NCBI RefSeq assembly: GCF_032854445.1
Contig: NC_088303.1
Span: 35,755,265 to 35,819,264, forward strand
Origin: Liolophura sinensis
Taxonomy: Eukaryota; Mollusca; Polyplacophora; Chitonida; Chitonidae
Length of the DNA: 64,000 nucleotides
Reading direction: 5' to 3'
A program made the translations under genes and the position numbers. Below, one piece after another: positions 25,706 through 41,386 of this stretch (its first letter is position 1; every line of letters begins with the position of its first letter). The notes under the pieces are model-generated. The model was not told the DNA's origin and made no database searches. It worked only from the letters and a program-made list of their open reading frames with translations.

Positions 25706-27469
25706 AATCGTCACTCTTGGAGTGGTATAACAACGGTAACAAAAAACAGCAATAATGCCACTTAAACAACAGCTCACACATCTGTAACAGCACAGTACAA
25801 AAATGTCATTGCAGGCTCCAGATAAAGAATACTAACAATATAGAGCCATGACAGTCATTGTCGCTCAGAGCACTGAAACAGTAGCAAGAACAACAACTAT
25901 ACAATAACGCCTTCTATAGATATGTTCCTATGATTAGTTTTAAACGTTCTCTCTAGCGATGTTTACAAATCTTTTGGATTGTCATCCAGCTCTTATCCCT
26001 CGGTAAGCCATAACCCACGTTTTCATTTTCCATATTATCACTAGTTTGTACGCCGGCGTGGTCACGCAGCACGTGCTCAGGAGAACTCTTAACAGAGAAG
26101 AGAGTCTTGATTCAAAGTGCATAAGATGTAACTAAAAAGTCTTTGACCTTCAAAGTTGAGGTTTGCATTGATGGATTGCATAAAGAATTAAACAGTATGG
26201 ACTTTCGGTTTCAAAAAAATTGAAATTATAATTCTCTATAATGAAGTCGTTTGACAGGAGACGGAAAAGTCCCGGTCTTCGAGCTGCTTACGAATAACGT
26301 GACTGATTCAGCCACTGTTTTAAAGTTTTTTTCTTCTTCTTCTCCGTCAAAATGGTTTATGAATTTGACATCGGCCATTTTTTACCGGTAGAGAGGCTGA
26401 ACTCCGATTGGAATACGACGGTCACAAGCGAGCTCTACCCTTGTCAGTGCTCAGAGAATTTGATCAGAATTATTCGTCAGCTCAGAAACATGAGCCAGAT
26501 TAGTCAGTTAACAGGAATGCACTAATTCACAGCATACATCAATGTAAGCAATCAGTGTCCGATACATGACGACTCACAGTCGCACATTTTCTCTCCCTCT
26601 CTCTCTTTTTTTGGCGGGGATGAAGGGGTGGGGGGGGGGGAGTTTTGGTCTTCATTTGCGCTCTTTGGTTGTCAGAAAAGTTGACAAAGTGGTAGGATAT
26701 GTTTCCGAATGTTTTTGTTATGTTTTGTCAGTGTTTATATTTGTTCATCTGCCTGTCAGAAACTTTGCGGGAAAAATTTACGCAGGGTTTTGAATGAAAT
26801 TTTGGGGATAGTTTGGCCTTTGTCTCATGATCAATCCTTTTGATGACCCTACATTTTATGGTCATAAGAACTGGTATCGATAGAACAAAATTTTTCTTTA
26901 ACCTTTTAATGCAGAATAGTGTACTTAGCTCTTACCTGGTATTAGGAAATTCACCTATCTGGCTTAGATCGGTCTCGGTCCCCAGGAGAGGAGTCCCAAA
27001 ACCGAACTCGACTAAACTTATCATCTGTGGTCTCTAAACCCCAAGATGATTTTGTTCGACCTACCGGGCTGATCTACCACCTGTAGGTGAAAAGGGAGTT
27101 TGGTTTACCAGAACTGCCTTTTGTGGTACGGGAACAAAATCAGGCGGTTGCCCATTTTGCTTCTCGGCCAGAATTTTGAATTATAGGGACTTGACTCTGC
27201 TGACACGAAATATTCCAAAATAAAGATGCTAGCTGTCGACAGATATTCATCTGTTTCCGAGAAACCAATCGGATAAAACCGTGACGTGTTGTGATAAACA
27301 TGCCATCTGTACTTAGGTTCATAATCCCGATGGCTTTGGGTTTTACTCAGCAAGTAGCCTTTTTATTGTTTTACTGATATGTTTTGAGGGAACAACATTT
27401 TACATAAACGGCGAGGAGTCGTTGTGTACATAAACATACTGTATATGCTGTGTCTTATTGTTGTAGGGC

Positions 27470-27695
27470 GAGTGAAGTATCATGGCAAAGACACCAGACA
27501 TGACATTCTACCCAGTCACATTATACTGTCACCGGGTTAACCAGTCTTGCTTCCTTGCTTAAGCTTCTGATGGCAGCGCATCAAGTGAGACAGCAACAAG
27601 TACCATTTTTAAAGTCTTAAAACATGACCCGATCCTGGTTTGATCCCAGGTCTCCCGACTTCGAGGCGGACTCTCTAGCCATTAGGCCAGCGAAG
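27470..27695 (-). mobile_element. SINE family C with tRNA-like head
   Basis: On the minus strand: TGGCCTAATGGCTAGAGAGT (A box), GGGATCAAACC (B box), then GCAAGGAAGCAAGACTGGTT, TGTGACTGGGTAGAATGTCA and TGTCTGGTGTCTTTGCCATG. Confidence 0.82.
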
Positions 27696-28094
27696 TGGTC
27701 TGTCAAATTAAGACATAGAATATCAAAAATCGGAGAACTCGTACAGATATCACATGCCTATACAATGATTTCTTTTGTTTACATAATAGATTTATCGATT
27801 CGCCACTGTGTAACTTTTGTGGGGGAAAATATCGACGTGAATAGTGGCAAAAATAAAACCTCTTGGCGCCATATAGCATACCGAGATTTCTTTTCACACC
27901 TAAGACGTTTTCGAACACTTTTTGCGTGGTTCAAGGTCCTTACAATATGGTGATTTGGTGAAAATGTTACGATATACATAAATGATTTCTTACCGTGACA
28001 TATACCTGCTAGTATAAATCTCACTTACGTGAACATCATCCACACGAGACATGCTCACATAAATCACGACAAAAAATCGTTTTTATGTCTCCTA

Positions 28095-28215
28095 TCATAC
28101 ACGCATATTTATTCACCATTTGTGTTTTATGCTGTAACAAAGAATATTCCACTTATTCAACGACGGCAAGCGTAATGGTGGGAGGGAACCGGGCAAAGTC
28201 CGGGGGAAACGCACA
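28095..28215 (-). mobile_element. SINE family A, diverged 3' part
   Basis: Inverse of the tail block, ACGACGGCAAGCGTAATGGT, and the CCGGGCAAAGTCCGGGGGAA block; older than the other copies. Confidence 0.75.
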
Positions 28216-29689
28216 CAAACATATATAAAAACAAATACATACACATATGTACTATACATGTATAGAATGCATTCTTATATGAAAGATCATCCCATCAAAC
28301 ATTGTTCCAAGCAAATAAGTCAACAAATCGTTAGACCAAATATCCAAATAAAGCAGATTTCCTTTTTTTTCTCTTCTCTCATCTTACTTCAAAGATTATT
28401 TCGCTTAACCTGAGTTTGAGTCATTCGTCTGATTGTTTATCTACGATCAAATCTATATTAAATCGTATTCAGAAATGAATTTTACAATCAAGAATATAGG
28501 AGTTCAGAATGACCAAACTCATGTTTGCGGGTCCATGATCGTCTACCACAAAATAAATATGCTTTTTCAAATTCTAAGGCCTCTACTATATATGTATGCT
28601 ATGGGGTGCCAAATTAACATTTAATTGAAAATTGTCGATATCTTTCTTAGGTTGTCTTTTCATTTTTGATATTGTTACGTTGGCACCGAAAATCGGTTTA
28701 CCGAATTCAAAAATGGAGACATGCATTGCATGGGATGTGATTAAATATTGTAGAAAAACTTTAAGGGCAAACGTTTTATTGCTTATTGCAAATGTGAAAT
28801 ATAAAGTAACAGCATATTTTATTATAAGCGACTATGAACATTAATGTGTAGTAATTCACTTCTTATTTTATACAATTGATATAACGATGTCGTTATATAG
28901 AACAAATACATAATTTTGCAAAGGAAAGTTTGAATAAATTAAATTTGAACGCAATAATCAGCATGTCATTGCCCGTTTCACATCTGTATCCCATCTCACA
29001 CAAAATATGCACGGTATTCATGATTCCATCTGTAAGATGTTTTATTGGACTTCGCAAAGTTCTGGCAAATTCTATAGCTAAGGCTCGGATTGAACCAGCA
29101 CCTCGTAAATCTAATAGATTAAACCGCCTTCAAGTTGAATACAATAGTACACTCGTCACCTCGTGTCGTATGTTGCATATTTCTTCTCAAAATTAAAATA
29201 TATATGGTAACAAAACATTCCTCTGAACTATTTTTGATCTGTTTTGGACTGAAGGACTTTTTATATCAAACAAATGCAGTTGAAAAACACAAAAAATGAC
29301 ACATGTATTTTGACCCTTTTTACGAATATATGCAACAAATGATACAATTTTATGTAATTTTTTTCCTAGCGTTCATGTGAATTATAGGGTCAAGTCTCTG
29401 AGAGTGTCGTGTAAATTTTTCCTGAGGAAATCGCCTGGGAAATTGAACCTTTTTAGCTACAAAGCATTGTTTATCTTTTGTTTAATTATATACCTTCGCC
29501 AAGGGCGTTATTTTTCTGCTAGAGACATTTAGCCACAGTAGTGGCTTTCTGTGCCTTCTTGTTTCTGGTATGTTACACAGTATGTAGTCTGAAGTATAGA
29601 GAACAATAGAGATATTTGTGCGAAAAATACAGTTAAGCACGAACACAATCTGAATCTTCACAACCTGGACGTTTTTATTTAACTATTTT

Positions 29690-29965
29690 TTTTTCTGTTT
29701 TATTTTTTTTTTTTCTTTTTTTTATTGTTTTTTTACTTGACGGCTCACTAAGACAGACGACCTCAAGTCTTTATTGTCTGTGTTTAATATTTTTTCTTGA
29801 CGGGTCAGTAGGACAGAGGCCCTTTAGTCTTCATTTTCTGGGTATATTTTTTTTTACTTGACGGGTCAGTAAGACAGACACCCTCTAATCTTTATTTGCT
29901 GTATTTATTTATTTTATTTTTTAGTTGACGGCTCAGTATGACAGGCGCCCTCTAGTCTTTATTTT
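29690..29965. repeat. ~65-70-bp tandem repeat, 4 copies, T-rich
   Basis: Each unit has CTTGACGGGTCAGTAAGACA, then a CCCTCTAGTCTTTATTT-like segment and a poly-T/TTTA stretch of variable length. Confidence 0.88.
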
Positions 29966-30028
29966 TCTGTGTTTGTCATATATAACAATATATAACTATA
30001 GCACACACACACACACAGTTGTGTCTCA

Positions 30029-35570
<5,542 letters not shown>

Positions 35571-36275
35571 GTCTGAAATGAAACTGAGTGAGCAGTATCA
35601 CATTAAAGGTAGCACGTGTTACCCACAGTGTAATCATTCTATGGCATTACACGTACATGTACTGTGGGTACGGTTGGCCCACTTTGCACCAATTCTGTGC
35701 TCAGTACGAATGCGTCAAGTAGGCCTATATATTGCTCGTCGTCTCTATGTGCTGTGACGTTTTATATCCCAATTCCACTGAAGGTAGCGTTGCTTTGGAA
35801 GTCACTTTGTATCACTTTGTGTCACTTTGGACCGCTAACCAGATACTAAGGGAAGAGTTTGTGACTCGCAGAGAGGTTTGATATCGACCATTCCCCAGGG
35901 TACATTGAGTACGACTGGTTGTCCTTTGGATGCCAGTGTAATCTTTCACTCTAGGAATTCACGAGGTGCTGTAGTACAATTCTAGGGCTAGCTTTTAACA
36001 GTCTATACTTAGAATTGTGCTAGAGGAATTGTAGATAAACCTGTTCCTGTGGATTGAAGCTTGCCACTTAGACTCTGTGAGTTTCGACCGGAACCATGTG
36101 TGCTGTAACCTCTGTGAGAACATATATTTTGTTGTTCTCAACATTATTTTGTACACTGAATATAGGTTGTAATATTTGAATTAGATTAGTCAATTAAGCC
36201 TCTATGTACGTGTATACTGAGTTTATCTAATTGTGTTTATGTTTCTGTGTTTGATGGTGTGTGAGGGTTATAATT
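35571..36275. other. Between the CRAL-TRIO start codon and the virus-like element
   Basis: The upstream exon and promoter of the minus-strand gene should lie here or within/beyond the element. I see no clear TATA box or donor on the minus strand. Confidence 0.4.
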
Positions 36276-36378
36276 CGAGTAGTATACAGAATAGGGGTTC
36301 TGGCACACCCTCCCCCTGGGGCCCTCCCCAGAAAAAAATAGAGGCCCCAGCCGAGGGTCTGATGGCTGTCGAAATTTC
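36276..36378 (+). repeat. Left terminal inverted repeat of the virus-like element
   Basis: Runs from CGAGTAGTATACAG through a GC-rich core (GGTTCTGGCACACCCTCCCC) to the inner end TGTCGAAATTTC. It matches the reverse complement of 42349-42461 with few differences: a 3-bp TAG unit and a 7-bp GCCCCCA unit missing on this side, and a handful of substitutions. Confidence 0.92.
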
Positions 36379-37029
36379 CTATTAGAGAGACACCACCACT
36401 AGGCATTCGACGATATTTGCACAACGGCGCGTACAATGACCAATCACCAAGAAGCACGAGCACTACGGGCGGAGTATGAGACGCTCATAGGCGTGCGGCC
36501 TAGGTACCCACGGTCCCGCATTGCCTTGGAAGAATTGCAGGAGTTCCTCGACAGGTATAAAACGGCTGGGGAGCAAGACAACATGCCAAAGAGTCTCAAT
36601 AATTGCCGGTGGCTTCTCATTGGTTCCACGGAGCTCTGTGGTAAGAGTTGTCTGGGAGAGTACCGCGGCTTCCACCTATACCGTCTGCGGAAAGGTCCTG
36701 GCACCCAGCCATGTATTCGCTGTGGTCGGGGCGTTAAAAACCAATTTCGGCTTTGCGGGGTCTGTGGATATCATAATGTCCAGTCGCGTGAAAGGCATCG
36801 GAGGCGCAAGGCTTTCTTGGACGAGTTAAAACGGCTGGCGGCTATCGAAATTTCCTGTTAGAGAGACACCACCACTAGGCATACGACGATATTGCACAAC
36901 AGCGAGCACAAACAGCTATCGAAATTTCCTATTAGACACCACCACTTGGCATACCTCGAGATTGCACAACGGCGAGCACAAACAGCTATCGAAATTTCAT
37001 ATTGGATAGGCACCGCCACTAGGCATACA
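36364..37029 (+). promoter_or_regulatory. Four copies of a ~70-bp leader module within the element
   Basis: Copies start at about 36364, 36841, 36915 and 36985. Each begins with GCTATCGAAATTTC (or TGTCGAAATTTC) and runs through ACACCACCACTAGGCATA and ATTGCACAACGGCGAGCACA. The first begins in the inner end of the left TIR and leads into the 36436 gene; the last three are in tandem and lead into the 37030 gene. The inner end of the right TIR carries the same motif facing the 42315 gene. I infer promoter or protein-binding sites; the sequence alone does not show which. Confidence 0.5.
36436..36861 (+). CDS. Element gene 1: small zinc-ribbon protein, 141 aa
   Basis: The N-terminal ~45 residues (ARALRAEYETLIGVRPRYP, RIALEELQEFLDR) are helical and basic. 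A putative zinc ribbon follows: CIRCGRG and LCGVCGY about 15 residues apart (C-x2-C...C-x2-C, residues ~94-112), then a basic tail rich in Arg. The start ATG follows the first leader copy by about 10 bases. The last codons (AIEISC) are encoded by the start of the second leader copy, so gene end and repeat overlap. The N-terminal block recurs in the next gene. The ribbon suggests nucleic-acid binding, but I cannot assign a function. Confidence 0.6.
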   Translation: MTNHQEARALRAEYETLIGVRPRYPRSRIALEELQEFLDRYKTAGEQDNMPKSLNNCRWLLIGSTELCGKSCLGEYRGFHLYRLRKGPGTQPCIRCGRGVKNQFRLCGVCGYHNVQSRERHRRRKAFLDELKRLAAIEISC

Positions 37030-37816
37030 ATGAAACATCATCAAAAAGCGCGAGCACTACGGGAGGAGTTTGAGACGCTCCTAGGTGTGCGGCCCAAGTA
37101 CACACGGTCCCGCATTGCCTTGGAAGAACTGCAGGGGATCCTCGACAGGAATAAAACGGCTGTGGCTGGGTTGAAGCGGCTGCAAGACAGCAAGAACTCC
37201 CGAAGTAACGAGGAGTTGAAGCAAGACGTCAGTTGGGGGAGGTCCCTGATGATGATAATAATAAAGCCTTGCGGAGCGAGATCGAAGACCGGATAAGGAA
37301 TCTCGAGGACGAGAGGGTGGCCCGGCTCGAAGCAGCCTCTTTAACGGGCGAAGCCCTGCGCACGCAAATACACCGCATCAAGCAGACGATCGATCGCATC
37401 CTACACAAGGATACCACTCTGGCCGAGCGCGTCCGCACCCTCTTCCGGGAGCAGGGAATAACCGTGGTCTCCATTCTCACGGCAATTGGGATGGCGATCT
37501 CGACACTGGGGCTAGCGATAAAGTTGGAGCTGACTGGTGGGTTCGGCGGGGGCATCCAGCCAACACCACCTCCACCCGACGGGCGTGGTCCTAAAGAATG
37601 GGTGAAAAAGCATCTCCAGTCCCTGGCGCGCGCCCTTGGCAAGCTGACTGGGAAGGCTGCCGCTGCGATTCCGGGTATTATTGGAAGTATCGTGTCCTGG
37701 CTACTGAAGCAGCTGGGTGGTTGGCCGATAATGTCTGGGCTCTAGTCATCGCAGTAGATGGCCTAATGCTCGTGGCTGTTCGCAATTATTTAACGCATAG
37801 TCCACAGCAGCAGTAA
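37030..37816 (+). pseudogene. Element gene 2: N-terminal block of gene 1 joined to a coiled-coil/membrane protein, two frame changes
   Basis: From ATG 37030 the first ~60 residues repeat gene 1's N-terminus (ARALREEFETLLGVRPKY). The frame then ends in a short tail, while another frame opens at ~37233 with a charged helical region (DNNKALRSEIEDRIRNLEDE, residues rich in Glu/Arg), then FREQGITVVSILTAIGMAIS, a hydrophobic segment, a Pro-rich linker and an amphipathic stretch (WVKKHLQSLARALGKL). That frame stops at 37745, but a strongly hydrophobic continuation (WALVIAVDGLMLVAV) lies in a third frame to 37816. The simplest reading is one membrane-associated gene broken by two indels. Its end overlaps the convergent gene 3 by 27 bases. 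Function unknown. Confidence 0.6.
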
Positions 37817-39103
37817 GCCGATACCAACCCCAGCGACGGCGATGGCTGTCTTCTCCGTATCGTGATTCTTTCCTGTGGTGGGCGGTGGGACGCTTTCTTG
37901 TAGCTCAACGAGGGAAAGTGGTGGGACGCTTTCTTGTGGATCAACGTGGGAAGGTGGGGCGCTTTCTTGTGGCTTAATGATCCCGTGGAAAGGTGCGCGC
38001 TTGTGCAAAGTGGGTGGTACTTTAGCGTTCACACCCTCATTGGCGCCTAGCTTCTGGTCCTCTGTGGCCACGACGATTTTGTTGTTGTAGTTCGCCACAT
38101 GGCCGATCTGCAGAAGCATGTCGCTGGGGGCCATATATAGGCCTATGCCATACACAAAGTCTACAGCGCTCCCGGCATACTGTAGCACGTCCTGGTAGCG
38201 TTTGATAGCAGACGGAAGGTCGATCGGAGAGGAAATAGCGTCTTTAACGTTCGCGGCAAACTGTTTTTGCGCGTCGAAGGCTGTGCCCGTGCCTAGAATA
38301 CGCGCTCTTGTTTGCGCTTGGGCGCCTAGAATAGCCCACACGTATGTCCGGATGGAATCGTTTAGGCGCTCCACGCCTGGCTGCGTGAATCCTTGGGATG
38401 TGCCGGCAATGAACGACGCCCAAGCCTCCTCGGCGTCCTGCTGGATATATTCGACGTGGAGCGCTGTAGGCTTTCTAGAGAACGACATCCTGCTCGGATC
38501 GAAGGTCCCATCGCCAACGGGGCTGTAGCCCGTTCTCGTGATATAGTAATAAGCCACTCTGAGGCCGTGATTCACCCCCCTGCGCCTCCAGTCTGTGTGC
38601 TTATCTACGTGGAATTCCCTACAAATCCTCTCATAGGCCCTCTCGTCGTGGGGGTTTCTGAATGCCGCCCACGCTCTGTCTTGCGGCAGGGGGGCCTGGA
38701 TCTCTTCCAAGATCCGCCTAACTTGGTAATACACATGGAACGTGTACAGGGCCCTTATTTGTTGGTCGGGGGCGAGAAGATGGTCTTTTACAGAGACGCC
38801 GCAGCCCGTGGTTGCGCACCAGACCGCGAAGTTCACTTGGTTCTGCTAGAATTGCATAGGATTGGTGTTCCAGGCCCGAACAATGTGATTGCTGGTTATC
38901 TGTGGCAGCCGGTACTTGGCCAACACATCTGTGAACTGGACTGGAAAGGCCTTCTTTTCATCGATGTAGATGTTAAATCGCGTGAGCTGCTCTGCGTGGG
39001 TTTGGATACTATGAAATGCCCCGGCCTTGTAAGCGGCCTCTCTATTGAACCTGTAAGCCTCGCTGTTCATCGTGGTTAAAATGTTCATCACATTGACTGA
39101 CAT
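37790..39103 (-). pseudogene. Element gene 3: large tail-anchored protein with one in-frame TAG
   Basis: A single minus-strand frame of 438 codons from ATG 39103, interrupted only by TAG at 38846-38848 (about residue 86) and continuing in the same frame to TAA at 37790. The body is mixed and soluble, with WCATTGCGVS just after the stop, a long alpha-rich middle, and GIGLYMAPSDMLLQIG near residue 320. It ends in three imperfect Pro-rich repeats (PQESVPP-type, encoded by 37880-37975) and a C-terminal membrane helix (AIAVAGVGIGLLLLW). The shape fits a structural or membrane-anchored virion-like protein, but I recognise no named family. The single stop suggests recent decay; readthrough is possible but unsupported. 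Confidence 0.6.
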
Positions 39104-39740
39104 TCTAAATGGGGGACAGCACACGCTGCCTCATGCCCTTAACAACCTCGACAGCCGCCTTAAAACCGCCCTTCGCGAGATAACATTCTACCCAGCCTGG
39201 GTGAATATCCAAACCGGAGTGGGCTTCTTGCTTGAGGGCAAACGTGTTGAAGTGCCGGCGGGCTACTACAATGTTTGTACGCTGGACATGGATATATTCC
39301 GCCCGCATGGGATTTCTCTGGGATTGAATGAAGCCACGGGCCGCTTAGTCCTTACCCTCCCTAGAAATACCTTCATAACGCTCCAAGAGCTTGCCCCCAT
39401 CTTAGGGTTCTCCGACGGGATTGCGCCCATAGGGGGGACTATGGAGGGTGAAAATCTACCTAACTTGGTCACACACAAAGAAGTCTTCGTGCATTTGGAT
39501 GAACTGAGCACCTCAGAAAACGTGAGAATAACCTCAGATTTCGGTGGCGGTTCAACACTACTTCAGGCCGTCGCCGTGACTGGTGAAGGGATAAACTGCG
39601 GGAAGACGGTTTCATTTCCCAACCCACAGTACAAAGCCTTGCGCGACGACTATATAACGCAATTGACCGTGGCACTTTTGGATAAAAACAGCAAGTATAT
39701 TAATGTGGGATACCTTAGTGCTACCCTAGAAATACAATGA
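39081..39740 (+). CDS. Element gene 4: beta-rich protein, 219 aa, paralogue of gene 5
   Basis: Starts MFITLTD and aligns along its whole length with residues 60-270 of gene 5: TGVGFLL, GISLGLNEATG, ITLQELAPILGFS, EVFVHLDEL, STLLQAVAV, SFPNPQYKAL, and a C-terminal LTVALLDK...SATLEI block. It lacks gene 5's N-terminal module. The start overlaps the divergent gene 3 start by 23 bases; the stop TGA overlaps the next ATG as ATGA. Alternating hydrophobic beta strands and duplication suggest a capsid or spike-type component; that is inference only. Confidence 0.65.
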   Translation: MFITLTDILNGGQHTLPHALNNLDSRLKTALREITFYPAWVNIQTGVGFLLEGKRVEVPAGYYNVCTLDMDIFRPHGISLGLNEATGRLVLTLPRNTFITLQELAPILGFSDGIAPIGGTMEGENLPNLVTHKEVFVHLDELSTSENVRITSDFGGGSTLLQAVAVTGEGINCGKTVSFPNPQYKALRDDYITQLTVALLDKNSKYINVGYLSATLEIQ

Positions 39741-40549
39741 GTATGGAGGACGCAGTCGGTACCAGGTCTGCGTGTCTGTCTTTAAGCGACTTGGCAGATG
39801 TGTCGGAGTTCGAATTAAAAGGCCAGGAAGGTAAAATCTACGCCTTCGAGTTTAAAAATGGTAAGTACATCCGCAAAAATATTGCGGGGAGGCTAGCAGA
39901 ACCTGCTTCGAAGTTCATCACACTTACTGACGCTCCAAATGGGAAACAGCAAGGGCTGACTTTAATCCTTAACAACCTCGACGGCCGCCTTAAAGTCGCC
40001 CTTCGCAAGATAACTTTCTACCCGAACTCGATGCATATCCCCACCGGAGTGGGCTTCTTGCTTGATGGCGAACGTGTTGAAGTGCCGATGGGCGACTACA
40101 ATCTCTGTAACCTGAAAAAGGCTATGTTCCGCCCGCGTGGGGTTTCTCTGGAAGTAAATGAAGCTACGGGCCTTGGCCTCCCTAAAAATTCCATCATAAC
40201 GCTCCAAGAGATTGCCCCCATCTTAGGGTTCTCCAACGGGAGTAAGCTCATAAGGGGGGTTATGGAGGGTGATAATCTACCTAAATTGGTCACACGCACA
40301 GAAGTCTTCGTGCATTTAAATGAACTGAACACCTCAGAAAACGTGAGAATAACCAAAGCTTCCACACTACTTCAGGCCATCACCGTGACTGATCTAGGGG
40401 AAAAGTGCTGGAAGACGGTTTCATTTCCCAACCCACAGAACAAAGCCTTGCTCGCCGAAAATATAACGCACTTTACCATAACGCTTTTAGACAAACACGG
40501 CGAGTATATAACTGGAGGAAAGTTCAGAGCTAGCCCAGAAATACAATAA
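39737..40549 (+). CDS. Element gene 5: beta-rich protein, 270 aa, with N-terminal module
   Basis: Residues ~14-50 form a small module (LSLSDLADVSEFEL, GKIYAFEFKNGKYIRK) that reappears at the start of gene 6. Residues 60-270 are a paralogue of gene 4, with compensating small indels that keep the frame. This open frame is the best preserved of the longer genes. It begins inside the stop codon of gene 4 (ATGA), and its TAA is followed by the gene 6 ATG after 2 bases. Such packing is unusual for animal genes and typical of compact viral or plasmid genomes. Structural role inferred, not shown. Confidence 0.65.
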   Translation: MSMEDAVGTRSACLSLSDLADVSEFELKGQEGKIYAFEFKNGKYIRKNIAGRLAEPASKFITLTDAPNGKQQGLTLILNNLDGRLKVALRKITFYPNSMHIPTGVGFLLDGERVEVPMGDYNLCNLKKAMFRPRGVSLEVNEATGLGLPKNSIITLQEIAPILGFSNGSKLIRGVMEGDNLPKLVTRTEVFVHLNELNTSENVRITKASTLLQAITVTDLGEKCWKTVSFPNPQNKALLAENITHFTITLLDKHGEYITGGKFRASPEIQ

Positions 40550-40551
40550 GT

Positions 40552-41376
40552 ATGGTGGATGCAGCCGGTCCCAGGTCTGCGTGCCTGTCTTTAAGCGACT
40601 TGGCAGATGTGTCGGAGTTCGAACTTCAAGATCAGGAAGGTAAAATCTACGCCTTCGAGTTTTAAAGTGGCAAGTACATCCGCAAAAAGATTCCGGGGAA
40701 AGCAGAACCTGCCACGTTTGATTCCCTTCAAGATGTCTCATCCTCTGTAGAGCAAAATCGCAGGTCACCGTCTGAGGTAATTGAAGAACAAAAACTCTCT
40801 TTAATTCGCTTTGAAGACCGCTTTGTTCTTGCCAGAGCTCGCGACCCCGATTGATTTATAGATGTGAAGGTGACCCCGATGACGGTCCAGGCCGCTAGTG
40901 GCGTGGTGAAAAAAGTTTTCAACTCCGGAGCCTCTTTCATATCGTGGGTACCAGCCAGCGCCTGTCATGTATCTTCGGGTGTAAGAGGTTACTTCACACT
41001 ATCTGCGGCGCCTGGTGTAGATCCCTTGCGTCTTGCCGCGCAAACCGATTTTAAACCCTCACTACTACTATCCCCTGGATCTATACTTATCTTCAACCTC
41101 ATACTTGGCGCGGCCGAACAACGCCGTTGCACTTTGATTACCGGGGTTAAAATAAGGTGGCCTGCGGAGCACGATACAAAGGATCTCAGACTGATGATCA
41201 AATTACTGGCCCAGGGCGAACCAATCATCCGGAGCTCTCTCGAGGATATAAGAGTCGTCATAGGGGGCGTTTTAAATCTCGATGCAATCAATTTAGAGTG
41301 CGGTATACGCCTTCGCCGCTTTCGTGTTAGTATTCCCGATGACGATTTAGAGCTTACTGACGTTGTTGATTCGTAG
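40552..41376 (+). pseudogene. Element gene 6: shares gene 5's N-terminal module, two in-frame stops
   Basis: One frame of 275 codons from ATG 40552 to TAG 41376, interrupted by TAA at 40663 and TGA at 40852. The first ~45 residues are nearly those of gene 5 (LSLSDLADVSEFEL; GKIYAFEF), but everything after is different: a polar linker, then a beta-rich domain of ~170 residues (SGASFISWVPASACHVSSG, SPGSILIFNLILGAAEQRR, RVVIGGVLNLDAINLECGI). The open part from 40855 would otherwise look like an independent 170-residue protein without an ATG. Function unknown. Confidence 0.6.
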
Positions 41377-41386
41377 GACGGACAAT

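Larger units (their letters stand above)
23231..29689. other. Intergenic; SINEs and one tandem repeat
   Basis: Apart from listed elements: polypyrimidine and G10 run at 26588-26642, otherwise AT-rich unique sequence without exon-like stretches. Confidence 0.5.

Noticed and set aside
38393-39079. 228-codon plus-strand ORF inside the virus-like element
   Set aside because: Antisense shadow of gene 3, whose minus-strand frame has the coherent domain pattern and tail anchor.
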